Under the pieces are notes generated by a model. It worked only from the letters and a program-made list of their open reading frames with translations. It was not told the DNA's origin and made no database searches. A stretch of DNA of 64,000 nt from Lytechinus variegatus (Eukaryota > Echinodermata > Echinoidea > Temnopleuroida > Toxopneustidae): positions 52,653,048-52,717,047 of the forward strand of contig NC_054741.1 of assembly GCF_018143015.1 (NCBI RefSeq), given 5' to 3'. Below, in pieces: positions 34,101-45,780 of this stretch; within the stretch, counting starts at the first letter, position 1, and the number at the start of each line of letters is the position of its first letter. The position numbers and the translations under genes were made by a program.

Positions 34101-37100
34101 GGTCCGATTTTGGAACAAATCGCATTTTGCTCATATTCTGAAAAAGTGAAGGGAACATATCATTTTATTTGTGGTTAAAATTAATTGAAAGAATACTAAT
34201 ATAACCATTTTAAAAAAGATTGCAAGCCTTTATTTTGGTAGCCAATCGTACGACTGCTATGACGTCATTATGACTAGATATTAAATTTGCTTTTATTCTA
34301 AGGAGGATGATAGCATAGTCACAGATTTGAACATAGGTATTTGTATGATGATTTAGAACATTACACAGTAACATATTCCAAGTCTCAATATTAGCATTAA
34401 ATTCTAATACATTTATTCTGAAATCGGGTCGCAGACCAATCGTAAGGTGTGTGGTTGCCTTAAGAGTGATGTAAAGTCACACTTAAATCTTTGTGAAACA
34501 CACCCTTGATGCTCTACTTGGAATTCTTATTTTTCTGTTTATTTTATTTTCTTGATAGACTGCCATGCCCGGTATGAAGAGAGACTGTGGTGGGGCAGCG
34601 GCTATTCTAGGTGCGTTCGAAGCAGCCGTTAAAGCAGTAAGTCCCATTCGAATTATCTACACCAAGTATGGCAATGTAATTGTAAACCATAATGCCACAT
34701 CTAATTGAGGGAAAGTAATGCTGCAGTCACATTGCCCCTCTGGTGGTTATTCATTTATTTTTTCAAACCACCTAGATGTAGCTGGTACAAAAAATGTTAA
34801 AAACAACCGGTTTTTACTCGCTGTACGGCTTCCGTAGGGCAAATGTGACTGCGCCATATGGGGGCAATTACTGGCAAAAAGGTGATTTTACAATGTATCA
34901 TCAGGATTTGTACAAAGCTGGAGAGAAGTGTAATCATCCTGAATACAAAGGATGTGTTAATACTCCACATTGCCTGAAATCATCTATTAAAATTTGCTCT
35001 ATATTCCAAATCCGAAATTTATAGACTTGTAAATGAATAGGATGTATACATCTTCACACACAAAATATAAAACCCGTCATTTTTCAACTTTACAAAAGAA
35101 TTTTGGAGTGTACATGTTTTCTCTTGGTGGCAATTCCTCCAATAAAGATATGCATTTAAAGTCAAACAAACATGCTAATTTGAGCTTACTAGTATTCATA
35201 ATCCTCACATTTTAATAGAATAAAAAACACAATACAACCATATTCTCTCCTTAGATATGAAGACAGAACAAGAGCAAATGTCATGTCTCCTGTATTATTA
35301 AAGGAGAATGAAAATTAATTGTAAAGAAAAGAAATGGTACAAGCAATTTTTAAAACATTCTATTAATATTGGTTCAAAAATAAGAAACTTATGAAAGTTT
35401 GAAAAGTCTCAATGTACTTTTTATATTTTTTTTGTATTCTTCAAGATGACAGGTTTTGTATTGCAACTCTCCATATGTTTTTGCACAAAATTCATATTTC
35501 CCCCATTTATCTCAATGTACTGAAGATGGGAATATGCACCTGACACAACATATGTTGAACTCACAATAACATATACAGCACCTTTAGAGAGATAATGGGA
35601 AAAATTACATATTTTGCAGGGTTCCCAGCTCATCAGGGAAAATTATTTTACTTTTTTCCAGTCAGGAAATTAAATGAAAAATACCTCAAATCAGGGAAAA
35701 ATCAAAATTTTGATCGGCCCAAAAGTCGAAAGCACAGTAGTCAGTCAGACTCTGTTAAATTTTGTTGCATATCAAAACAACATCCATTGAATGACTGGTT
35801 ATGGGTTTTTTAGTGTAGCTACATGTAATTAGTTTTACATTATTGCTTCTATACTGAAAATACTTGTAATTCACTGCAACATCTTAGAAAACATGCAAAA
35901 TTGAGAATGGGTTAAATGATTATCAGGGAATTTTTAAACTTCATCTGGGAAAAAATTAGGAAATTTGTTTTCTTGAAAAGCTGGGAACCCTGTTTTGTGA
36001 ACAACATCATTTTGCACGAGTTTATGCAGAGTTATGATTGTTGGTATTGCAGGGCTTTGAAGAAAATCTTCATGCTTTATTCTGCCTTGCTGAGAATGCT
36101 GTAGGGCCAGATGCCACGAGACCAGATGATGTGCATATTATGTACTCAGGAAGGTAGGCTCATTAAAGGATTGGATCTGTGTGGAGCTGATTTATAACAT
36201 GTGTATTATTTCAAAATACAAAAATGGGGACATGAATTGATTCCTCGTATAGAAATCCTAAACAAATTGTATCACTTCAAAGCTGTTACTTCCCCCACCC
36301 ACATGCTTATCGTCGCTAGTTTGATAAAACCCTGAATCTCAAAATGTATATATCTTGATGAGAGCTCAGAATAAGCTAGATTTTAGAGTTATGACATGGG
36401 TGGCAACCATCTTTTGCTTCAAAAGAGTTCTTCACAATTATCAAGAGACTGTTTTAGACAATAAGAGACTGCCACCATTGCTATATTTTTGAAATACAGC
36501 CTTTTCTAAGCTGCCCTCAAAATTTTTCAATATTAAGATACAAGGTTTTATCAGCCCAGGGACGTGATGTAATAGCCAAGTTTTATATTAGGGAATATGA
36601 AATTAATGTGTTATGAAATAACTGAAGGCAAGAATAAGTGATAAAGCAGGCTGATTCTAAATGCTTGTTCCACTCCGTTGAGCTTTTAAAGAACTTTGGT
36701 GGTAGCCCTGTGCATTTGTGCTTGGCTAGTAAACACAAAGTCATGTCTGCGGGTCTCATTTAAGACCAGTTCAAAACTTAATTCATGTGAATACTAAATT
36801 TTGTTTCATTACCATTGTTGTTACTATCAGGTCAGTTGAAATCAACAACACGGATGCAGAAGGGAGATTAGTACTAGCAGATGGTGTAAGTAACCAATGA
36901 TTGTTCTTTTATCGTCCACACATGTCACAAAACTTTTAAATGTAATGATTTAATGAAGGAATTAACTAATTCAGGCAACCCGCTATATAGATAAGTTATT
37001 GATACTGATCTGTACTATAGCCATGGCGTGTTTTCCTTCAGCAAGAAATTTATCCATATGTGCTGCATTCGACCCAGGTGAGGTGAATGGGTACCCGGCA

Positions 37101-40100
37101 GGATGAATTCCCTGCATGCACCGAACGCCGGTGATGGTAGCTTGAGCTAAAGCAGGGGTAATAAAAGCAGCGCTTTGTATCCTCAGGCAAAAAGCACTTT
37201 ATAAATCCAGCTATTATTAATAGTCATAGTAGTAGTAGTAGTAGTAGTAGTATAAGTATTATTATTATTATTGTCATTATCATCATCATCATTATTATTT
37301 TTAGTATTATTATTATTATTGATACTGTCACCAAATTTTATGTGTTCCTGTGCACAGACAGTGTGAGTCCATCAGCCACACATGTATATGTTGAGAGCGG
37401 TGTTGGCTCAGTCGGTAACGCGTCTGCCCGTCGAACCAAAGATCGTGGGTTCGAGTCCACCCCGGGCGGATGACTGAAGCCAGTGCGTTGTGTGTAAACG
37501 TCTCTCCCATGTTTCATAGATGCAGGCTATGTTACAATGGAAAACACTCTGTCCCTCGGATAGGACGTTAAATGGAGGCCCCGTGTAGAGGAGAGTCACC
37601 ACCTTTGCACGTTAAGAACCCACTGCACTATTCGTATAAGAGTAGGGGGAAACCCCGGTGTAGTGGTCCACCTGCATTCCCCCAATCAGTTATATCGGGA
37701 GGAGAGACCTGCGGGTCATAGTGATTCAGTTCGCTTTTCGCCTCCCAGGCACAGGTGACGCCAAACAAATAATAATAATAATAATGTTGCCATAGTACAC
37801 TGTGGTACACTGTAACTGCAATCGCCATGTTGTTCCGGGTGTTCATCTAGCTGGCTCTCATCTTTCCTTTATTTCATATTCGCAAAAGACAAGATCAATG
37901 TTGCACCAAGCGCCGGCTCTCATCCTTACATGTTTTTTTTACATATTTTTACTTTTATTTTGAGTTTCTTCCTGTTGTTATTTTTTTGTAATTGAGATTT
38001 TTTTTAATTAAGAAAACTATTTACATAAAATGTTCTTGAAGAATTAATCTTCCATTGTGAGGATGAAAGAAGGTGAAGAAAAGAAATAAAGATCAGTTTC
38101 AATAGGAGACGACAAATGAGTATACAGATAAAACACTTCATTTTTTTGTCAATATCCCAGATTTTTAAAATGGAATTTAAAATGATTGATAATCAATTCT
38201 AACTCTGGATTGAATATACATTCACAATTGCTCTTGTATGTTGTAGGTATCCTATGCAGCAAGAGATCTAAAGGCTGATATTATCGTTGACATGGCAACC
38301 CTGACCGGTGCCCAAGGAATCTCAACAGGAAAGTACCACGCTGGACTCCTGACCAATAATGAAGACTGGGAGATGGCATCGGTGAAAGCAGGTTGGTCCA
38401 TCAGGGACTCCTTTCTTTCTTTTTTTTAATATTAAAGCCTGTAATCTTCAAGAGGTTTCAATTGAACCATGGTACAAAAGCATGGACTATGCAGATTTTT
38501 GCACATGATTAAGCTTATTCCATCACGTACACGCTTTTTGGAAAGGGTGTTGAAAGGAAACGCCATAATTTGAGAAATCTGCATAAACCATGATTTGTAC
38601 CATGGTACAGAACCTCTTTTGAGAATACGGGCCTAAGGGATTGTTTAACTTGAATTTGTAGAATTTTTTTGGACGGAATGAGAAATATATTGTTTATCTT
38701 CTTAGAATTTTAAGATAAAAAGTCATCTACAATTAGCAAATAACTCAAAGAGCTTTGTCATAATTTGAGACTCAGAGCACCCAGCTGGCAAACCTCTTAG
38801 GCGGCCTGGTTGGTGTTTCATGTTAAAGCTGTTCGTGAGATAAAAGTGACTTCATGTACGACTGATGATCCTATCTTGTGATAAATTTGTGCACCAAAAT
38901 TTAATTGGTGTTTATTAAACTCCTAATAAAGGATCAACAGTTGTTTGTTAAGTCACTAGTAGCTTACAAACATCTTATGAAAGGCCCACTAGGCAGCGGC
39001 ATGCAACACATGGTGACCATTAGATCAAGAATTATGAACAGGATGATGATACCTTTTCTGCAAAATTGTTGCTACCGTGATAAATGATGGACTACAAACT
39101 GGCCTTTGATATACTTACCCATGATTGCATCTCTGTATGAGCAATATTTAGTATACTCACTTTTCAAAGTATCTTTTCCAAGATTTTGCAACACTTTGGT
39201 TGCTTACAATATATCAGAACGTACTTAATCTAGATGAGTATGACGATATGGTAATAATGGTCTTTGATTGTCCCAAATTTATGTCAAAATTGTTTCTCAC
39301 TTCAATTATGTAAGCCTGATTTGAAAGACATTGTTTCATTGTTTTATGTTTCAGGTCGTAACACTGGTGATTTAGTGTTTCCCTTGGTGTATTGTCCAGA
39401 GCTTCACTTCAGCGAGTTTGGCAGTGCAGTAGCCGACATGAAGAACTCTGTTGCGGTAAGTCACTATGTTTTACTTAAAGGATAAAAACTCATCAAGATC
39501 TTTGAGTTTATTCATTTATTCAAATTTATTTTCCCAGGATGATGAGATTAGTCTAAGAGCTCATTGTAAATAGCTTCATTAGATTAGAAATAACAAGGAA
39601 TGTCTGTTCGAAATACAACATCGACCCCACCCTTTTTTTAATCAAAAAAATATACAGGAGTGGTGGAGTTGGCTTTGATTTACTGTCATTTCATGACAGT
39701 AAGAACTAATTTAAAATGAATTTGTCACCTTGTGTCCAAAGTCTTATTGCAATTTAATTTTTTTTCTTGACAGCAAGGACTTATTTAAACTTTATTCTTC
39801 ATATAGTATCCCAATTCTAATTGCATCGTATTTCACCAAAGGAATATTTCATTTCCTTTTTTTTTCAGGATCGTGGCAATGCACAGAGTTCTTGTGCAGG
39901 TCTCTTCATCGGTTCTCATATCGGCTTTGACTTTGGGGGAGTTTGGATACACTTTGACATTGCCTCTCCCAGTTACTCGGTGAGTCTTTTATTACAAACC
40001 CTCCAACACCAACAGTACAAATGGTATCGTGTTTTACAGCTATTTCATGAGAAAATCTTAAAATCCAGATTAATCGTCATCATTTGATTCATTTATCTAA

Positions 40101-40331
40101 CCCTTACTCTCTGAAATCATCAATCTTAGTTGATCTGATCTCTATTAATTTCCGTCATATTCTGTTTATCAACAGGGTGAGAGAGCAACAGGGTTTGGTG
40201 TAGGTCTACTGTTGGGTCTGTTCGGACGTGCCACTCAATCCAAACTCCTTCAATCCATCTCACCATGCGGCCTCAATCAAGACGACGAAATGATGGTTGA
40301 AAGCGCCACCAAAAAGATACGACTCATATGA
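27947..40331 (+). CDS. npepl1: Probable aminopeptidase NPEPL1 (peptidase family M17)
   Basis: Twelve exons: 27947-28105, 30724-30909, 31807-32064, 32651-32732, 33154-33296, 34559-34636, 36053-36153, 36831-36885, 38247-38391, 39355-39455, 39869-39979, 40176-40331. They join to 1575 bp, 524 residues, about the size of vertebrate NPEPL1. M17 enzymes are cytosolic two-metal exopeptidases that release N-terminal residues; the physiological substrate of NPEPL1 is not established. Catalytic residues are intact: metal ligands Lys262, Asp267, Asp285, Asp344 and Glu346, and catalytic Lys274 and Arg348, with the family motif NTDAEGRL. Their spacing equals that of bovine leucine aminopeptidase. The N-terminal domain is recognisable from LQPRVNEE and ATLAALPVKASRHNTPS. 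ATG 27947 is the first in-frame ATG. One intron uses a GC donor. Confidence 0.95.
28321..28640. repeat. GAAA/GGAA polypurine microsatellite, npepl1 intron 1
   Basis: About 300 bp of purine-rich + strand (aaagaaagaaaggaagg and similar). Reverse-strand ORFs rich in Phe, Ser and Leu are by-products. Confidence 0.75.
28740..29160. repeat. Dispersed repeat, copy 1 (npepl1 intron 1)
   Basis: Words such as gtcctaacctacttac, tctaaatttac-like and tgctgcctcaaaatattttg reappear in reverse complement at 46640-46990. It ends near a poly-C run at 29130. No transposase is visible. Confidence 0.45.
30387..30558. repeat. Palindromic element in npepl1 intron 1
   Basis: taaaatacacgtattaaattctctgccgaatt pairs with the right arm gattcggcagagaatttgatatgtgtattttt; the inner arms (ggtctgcagca, tgctgcagacc) pair as well. 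About 170 bp. Confidence 0.6.
30724..30909 (+). CDS. npepl1: npepl1 exon 2
   Basis: Acceptor gatcag, donor gtatgt. Encodes SPSPTDTVSLWF, ATLAALPVKASRHNTPS and TKLVRSCL. Confidence 0.9.
31807..32064 (+). CDS. npepl1: npepl1 exon 3
   Basis: Acceptor taatag, donor gtaaga. Encodes CAIARAFPLYSRKAG, VITVEFVI and ARIVDMPCSEMNT, the link to the catalytic domain. Confidence 0.9.
32651..32732 (+). CDS. npepl1: npepl1 exon 4
   Basis: Acceptor caatag, donor gtgagg. Encodes VGQGLGITPLIIQGEELQ and RKGFG. Confidence 0.88.
33154..33296 (+). CDS. npepl1: npepl1 exon 5: metal ligands Lys262 and Asp267, catalytic Lys274, GC donor
   Basis: Acceptor tttcag. Encodes IYGVGKAAANPPA, then VGKGIVYDTGGLSIKGK. The 3' border is AAG|gcaagt, a GC-AG intron. 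Reading on would leave the family sequence at once and stop at 33369-33371. Confidence 0.88.
34559..34636 (+). CDS. npepl1: npepl1 exon 6: metal ligand Asp285
   Basis: Acceptor tgatag, donor gtaagt. 26 codons, TAMPGMKRDCGGAAAILGAF and on; Asp in KRDCGG is the third metal ligand. Confidence 0.9.
35617..35992. repeat. MITE with CAGGGTTCCCAGCT ends
   Basis: Left end cagggttcccagct (35617-35630) and right end agctgggaaccctg (35979-35992) are exact inverted repeats, 376 bp in all. The interior repeats cagggaaaa and ctgggaaaa words. CAGGG ends are typical of hAT elements. It lies about 60 bp before npepl1 exon 7. Confidence 0.65.
36053..36153 (+). CDS. npepl1: npepl1 exon 7
   Basis: Acceptor attgcag, donor gtaggc. 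Encodes ALFCLAENAVGPDATRPDD and the end of the segment before the signature. Confidence 0.9.
36831..36885 (+). CDS. npepl1: npepl1 exon 8: M17 signature NTDAEGRL
   Basis: 55-bp micro-like exon, acceptor atcag, donor gtaagt. Carries Asp344, Glu346 and Arg348. Confidence 0.92.
37066..37216 (+). repeat. SINE body fragment
   Basis: cgacccaggtgaggtgaatgggtacccggcaggatgaattcc through gcactttataaatccagctattatt has the body and ATT tail of a tRNA-derived SINE but no promoter head. Confidence 0.5.
37217..37322. repeat. TAG/ATT microsatellite
   Basis: agtagtagtag followed by attattatt and catcatc triplets, joining two SINE units. Confidence 0.8.
37391..37786 (+). mobile_element. tRNA-derived SINE in npepl1 intron 8
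   Basis: A box TGGCTCAGTCG at 37404-37414 and B box GGTTCGAGTCC at 37448-37458 fit the Pol III consensus exactly. An unrelated body follows, ending in aataataataataatg near 37786. Confidence 0.7.
38247..38391 (+). CDS. npepl1: npepl1 exon 9
   Basis: Acceptor ttgtag, donor gttggt. Encodes DIIVDMATLTGAQGIST and GKYHAGLLTNN. Confidence 0.9.
38436..38633. repeat. Palindromic MITE in npepl1 intron 9
   Basis: Left arm aagaggtttcaattgaaccatggtac pairs with right arm gtaccatggtacagaacctctttt; outer ends are agcctgtaatcttc and gagaatacgggcc. Confidence 0.55.
39355..39455 (+). CDS. npepl1: npepl1 exon 10
   Basis: Acceptor tttcag, donor gtaagt. Encodes GDLVFPLVYCPELHFSEF and SAVADMKNSVA. Confidence 0.92.
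39869..39979 (+). CDS. npepl1: npepl1 exon 11
   Basis: Acceptor tttcag, donor gtgagt. Encodes SSCAGLFIGSHIGFDF and VWIHFDIASP. Confidence 0.92.
40176..40331 (+). CDS. npepl1: npepl1 exon 12 and stop
   Basis: Acceptor caacag. Encodes GERATGFGVGLLLGLFGRA, a divergent tail ending KKIRLI, and TGA at 40329-40331. Confidence 0.9.
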   Translation, partial: GERATGFGVGLLLGLFGRATQSKLLQSISPCGLNQDDEMMVESATKKIRLI

Positions 40332-40669
40332 ATGATAATCCTCTTTCTTTCTATCTAGCATTAGCTTATGTTGTTAGTTGGTTGTCAAACAACACTGATA
40401 AATGAAAAAAAATAACATTGCATTTTGTGATACGAATCTATCCTTGGTACTTTGTATGTAATGTACCGATTTATATAATATCATTCAGTCAGTATAGCAT
40501 AAATCAGTGCTTTTCAACCAATGATCCACTGCTCAGATTGTAAGCTTCTGCTGGTGGGTCATTAAGGCACGGCCAACAATATAAGATACAGGGTTTTTGA
40601 TTATGTCTAATGTCAAGCAACACATTAGGTTAAATTTGTACTTTTGACTGAAATCAATAGGATAGAATT

Positions 40670-41041
40670 CAGGGTGCTACTTAACTTTTTAGAAGCACTT
40701 GCCCAGTCGGGCAAGTAAATTTTTAAATAGTTCAAATACACTTGCCCAAAATTCTATTTCACTTGCTCGAAAAAATCATTGAAAAAAAGAAGAAAGTGCT
40801 GCGGTTTTATAAATCATTGACCTTTTTCTCTCTTTTGACATGAACTGATCTACCTTGTTATTGCCATGACCAAAATTAGGGTCAGTATCATATTATGTTG
40901 ACCCTAATTTTCGCCATTCTACTGTGAGAATTTTGCTTGCCCAATTCAGGCAAGTAGTTCTGGTCTTTACTTCAAAACACTTGCCCGGCTCTAACTTTTT
41001 CTTGCCCTGGGCAATCGGGCAAGTGCTTATGTAGCACCCTG
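40670..41041. repeat. hAT-like MITE with CAGGGTGCTAC ends
   Basis: Left cagggtgctac at 40670-40680 and right gtagcaccctg at 41031-41041. The interior has repeated inverted words (agcacttgcccagtcggg, cgggcaagtgctt). Flanks atagaatt and atagatgc resemble a decayed 8-bp target duplication. Confidence 0.65.
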
Positions 41042-41869
41042 ATAGATGCAGTGCCACAGTGTATTGATTATCATCAATGCAGTGTTCGTATCTCTAAAAA
41101 AATTATTTAAACCTATGCACGCTGATGTTGCAATTTTGCACATTCCTACGATTAAATTCAACAATAGTAATGATTAGCTTCCTCCCCTAACTTCATATTA
41201 GAGAAGCTAATAAATGGCAAATGTTCTTGGACAACATCTGTATGACAATCATCAGGATCAATGGTTCAAAATGGAAATCTTGATTCAAAGAAAATAACAT
41301 GGAAACAATTGTCATTGTTATTCCCTGAAAGTTAGTTCTGAATGCAAAGAGTTAAATCTATAATAACAATAGTCAATAATTATATTAGTGATATATTAGG
41401 ACCTGTACCTGCCAGGTTCTGTACCTTGCGATGCTTGCTCATGAAAATTAATAGAAACAAAATTATATAAAAAGTCTTAAACAATATTAGTAAGACAAAA
41501 AAAAAAATTTAGTGAGATCTTTCTATATGAAATATGTGAGGGGCATGGTGGGGGAGTCCATGTATTAGTTCTCAGTTGTGATTTTTTAAGTTGCCTCTTT
41601 TTTTGGGGGAAAATGAGTTATGGTTTGCAGCACAGCTACCCGATCCAGCTTCCATGTCAGGGGTCTATTTGTATGAATAATGCAATAATAATTTGGTATA
41701 TTTCACATTAAGGTACTTTGCACCTTATAGTGTGCAATATTTATCATCGAACGTAAGAAGTCTGTATCCTTCGTCACATAACTTGTTATCATAGAAAAGG
41801 TTATCTGTATTCTTGGTACCAGTAAATCGCAAAAAGTAGTTTTCACTATTCCAATTCGTTACTGGATTA

Positions 41870-42222
41870 GGGAAGAGCTGTGGTGTAGTGGTTCTGACTC
41901 TCGCCTTGTAAACAGAGGGTCGTGTGTTCAAATCCCACCGGGGTCTCGCGTCCTTTGGCAGGGTGTTAATCCACACTCTGCCACTCTCGACCCAGGTGCT
42001 AAATGAGTACTCAGTAGGATGCAAGAGTTATTGTATGTTTGAATCTGTCAGCACCATTTTGAGGCTGGGATGAATGCAAGGAATGCTCCCCAGGGAGTGG
42101 AAATTGTGCACTTTTCGTGCGAGATTGAAATGAATCCAATGACCGGGATAATAATATGCAGTAAAACCCTTTGAGCCATTTTGGGAAAAGCACTGTATAA
42201 AAACTTGCTATTATTATTGTTA
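41870..42222 (+). mobile_element. tRNA-derived SINE downstream of npepl1
   Basis: A box TGGTGTAGTGG at 41881-41891, B box TGTTCAAATCC at 41935-41945 (one mismatch), a body with cgacccaggtgctaaatgagtac and a tail gctattattattgttat. It shares its body type with 37066-37216. Confidence 0.65.
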
Positions 42223-45200
42223 TATGACTGCGTATGTCTGAAAATGGTAATGATGTGAAGACTATAAAGTAGATTTTGTGATTTTACGTCAAAATTTATT
42301 CTTAATTGTGTGTCTGACCAAAATAAAATATTTGCATATTTGGAGTTGGGCTGTACATGAATATAAAACCACTCTTCGAACACGAAATGGGCTGAAAATG
42401 TCTGGATACATGTATAATCTTTGTCTAGAGCATTTTAATAGTCTATAAATTTGCAAGGTAAGTGCTCAAAGCGCCGTTTACAAAGGAAAATAAAGACATT
42501 AGTAGGAGAGGGTGCGAGATGCTGAATAATTATAAATTTGAATTCTAGTAGTTGAAAAAAAATTCAATGGCCACAACACTTTGTAAGATTGAATGGTACT
42601 CGAGTGTTCTTCTCTATATTCATGTTACACATTGTTTAATACTGTAGAGAAGAACTGGATATTTTGAATTCTTAATTTTTTGAAAAATTTGCTCATCTAA
42701 TTTCATTTTTTTCTCTCAAATGATGTCCAAAGTAAACAAATAAACCATGATTCAAATGTTTAATCTACTGTTTGGTCAGTGACGTAACCATCAGACCATC
42801 ACCTGGTCCATGGCTTAGTCATGATGGTATGAGACCAAATACCTCATTACCTCTGATTTTTAATCCGACTTGCATTCTTAATCTGCCATGGACAAAGGAA
42901 AGGAGTGTTAAAGGGTGTGACCTATTTGCATCACAGTCGTGCAACAGGAATAAACATACCTGTCTAAATAACTCAAAATGAGAGGGACCAACTGGTTAAG
43001 AGGCATGTATATTGCTACATTGCTTGAATTTTGCATTATGCATCTCTAGGTATATCATAATAACATTGTCTTGCTCTCTTTTGGTGGATCATAAAGTTAA
43101 AAAGATACATATTGCCCTCATCTTGTCGTGTTGGTGCAAGAATGCCCTTTCGCAATGCCTTTATGCATGCTGCTAAGGGCATTTTTGTGCATGTGCGATG
43201 TGCGAAAGTGTGGTGTTCAGGACGTTCTTGTACCGACACAACAATCTAATGGCCTGTGACAGTATGATTTTGTTTTGGGCAGTGACTCATTTTATGTTTT
43301 CCTCTAGCCCAGCTAATAATCGAGAGTCAATATATTGATCAATGTATTGGAGTTGTATATATTTAGCCACATCCTTACTATAGTTAACATATCTTTTGTA
43401 TATTAGTACTTACTTTTCTTTCTTGAATGTGTAGAAAGAAGCTATTTCCTCTATATTTTCTTAGCCAAGGTACTATTCAATGCAGTTTTTGTATGGTTTT
43501 AAGATTTTATGCAGATCTGGGTGTATTGAACAATGAAATACAAAAGTGTAAAATGCTAATCCTTTATTTTTTCTTGTTTTCTCACAAAGTATGAGAGTTC
43601 TTATATTCAAACTTGAATTCAATACTCTACATTAGTATTGCATATTGATGGGACAGACTTAAATTTAACTTACAAGTAATCCAACTTACCCATGTTTGTA
43701 CAAAGAGCATACTCTGGTATGAAATACCCCCCTTATTTCTCCTTTATTCTTTATTTATTTTGGGGGAAATGGAGATTGAAAATAAGTACCTTTTCGCAGT
43801 GAATATTTTTTTTGGGGGGGAGGATGATGAATGGACAAATTTTCAAATAGATTTTAATATTACTTTTCTGTAAAGTTAGCTTTCCATATCTACCAGTCAT
43901 TTTGTGAAATATGCTCTGTGTAATTTTACGAAACACCATTTAAAAAAATCCTCTATCACTGCTCAAATAAATTGGGACAAAGTGCTGTGTTTGAAATTTC
44001 AAGTACAGTGTCATTGTTTGTTGCTTTATTGAAAACATAGTTATTATACCTATATGAATAAACAGGGACTGTGTTGTCATACGAAATTGGAAGTAGTATA
44101 CATATTGTGAGAAAGTTTTTAACTTTGATATGAAGAAGTACATCAAAAATAAGAAATGAAACCATGAAAGAATAATTGTGATGATCACAGTCATTGTCAT
44201 TTGGGTGATATATAATTCATTTTGAGATGACGTTTGTGAAAAGATTACATTAAATGTTGTCTCCACATATATATATTTTTTTGTAGTCAAGAGATCTGTT
44301 TTCTAACATGTTCATATTTTTTGTTGGAACTTTATTTACAAATGGTCCTGTGGCGGATTGTAAGAAAGCCATTGTTTAATATTTAAAAAAAATGACTGCA
44401 TGAGTTAATGCTGACGAGGTAACGATAATAGCTTACTCTGAATAGATACGAACCAATAGCGCCATCTCTAGTCCTCAACTACTCATACTTGGCGAGTTTC
44501 CTGACCCATATTAATGCTAGTGTAGTCTAGTAATATAGACTCACTTAAATGATAACATGCTAATTAACTACTCAATACATTTATAATTATGTAACAAAGA
44601 AATAAAAACAATTACTTTTCCTCTCAAAACATTTAAGTTTCTCTAAACAATTATAGGTCAATTTATTCTCTATAGTATTGGTAGATATCTGAAAAACATA
44701 CATTTTAATAGTCATTCCCAGTAGCAGGTATTACAAAAAGCATAGTAAGCAGGCCTTTATTACACTGACTTATCCAAATAAGAATGTGGGGAGCTCTCAT
44801 GTTTATTGTTTATATTAAGGAGATTTTTAAAAAAATATAAAGAAATAAAGGAATGTGTTTATTCAATGATGTGAAAATAATGTAGGAGGGATTAACGGAT
44901 CATTCGTGTAGATTTTCCTGAAAAAGAACTGTTGGATTGTGGAGTGGTGGAGATGACAATTGAAAGGCGAGAAAGATTAAAATGAGAAGTATCTTGTTTC
45001 ACTCGCGGATCCAGGGGGGCACATCTAATTAGTGCCCCCCCTTTTGAGAGTCATAATAAAAAAATGTTAATGTAAATATGCCATTTATACCAAAGTGTGC
45101 CCCCCCCCCCCTTCAAAGTGAGGAACTTTTTTTTTTGCTTATCATTTTTTGCAGACAAAATGAACTTAGATTTTAGGTGAAAACCTTTTCTACCTTTTTT

Positions 45201-45424
45201 TTTCATTTTTTTTGGGGGGTGGTGTGGGGGAATGTGCCTCCCCCCCCCTTGGAAAATTCTCAATCTGCCCCTGTCTTGTGTGATACATTGTACGAAGTGT
45301 AGACCCTGAAGGACTGTATAAATGCAGATGGGATTGATGACTTTGAGCAGAATGGTTGATGAGTTGAGAGTGGATGAGGCGTCCGGGTATAGTGAGTAGT
45401 CGAAGGGATGGTTTGTTTCCGATT

Positions 45425-45780
45425 CCTCTAATGCCAATACGTCCAATTGCAAACTCGTCTACTATCATTTGGTCTACCATCAGTTCGCCCACTCACCACA
45501 TGGTCTACTTTCATTTTGTCTAATGCCATAGCCATTTAGTCCATGTACCATTTGGTCTAATTAAATTGTGCAAAATGAATCAAAATAAAATAGGTTTTAG
45601 ACCTGGTTATTAGAAGAAATGGTAATAGATGAACTGGTGATTAGACGAAGTGTTGATTGGACCAAATTGTTAAACAAAATGTTTATGGACAGATTGGCAT
45701 TAGACTAAATGAAGGTAGACCATGTGGTGAGTGAACGAGTTGACAGTGGACGAATTGGCAATTTACCAAAGTGATGAGGC
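45425..45780. repeat. TAGACCAAATGG-type fold-back repeat, copy 2
   Basis: Starts gccaatacgtccaattgc and ends gacgaattggcaatttacc, with catttggtctac/gtagaccatgtgg pairs between. Same family as 17545-17935. Confidence 0.6.

Noticed and set aside
34794..35024. 76-residue ORF in npepl1 intron 6
   Set aside because: No family resemblance, no splice logic, and the flanking npepl1 exons join without it.
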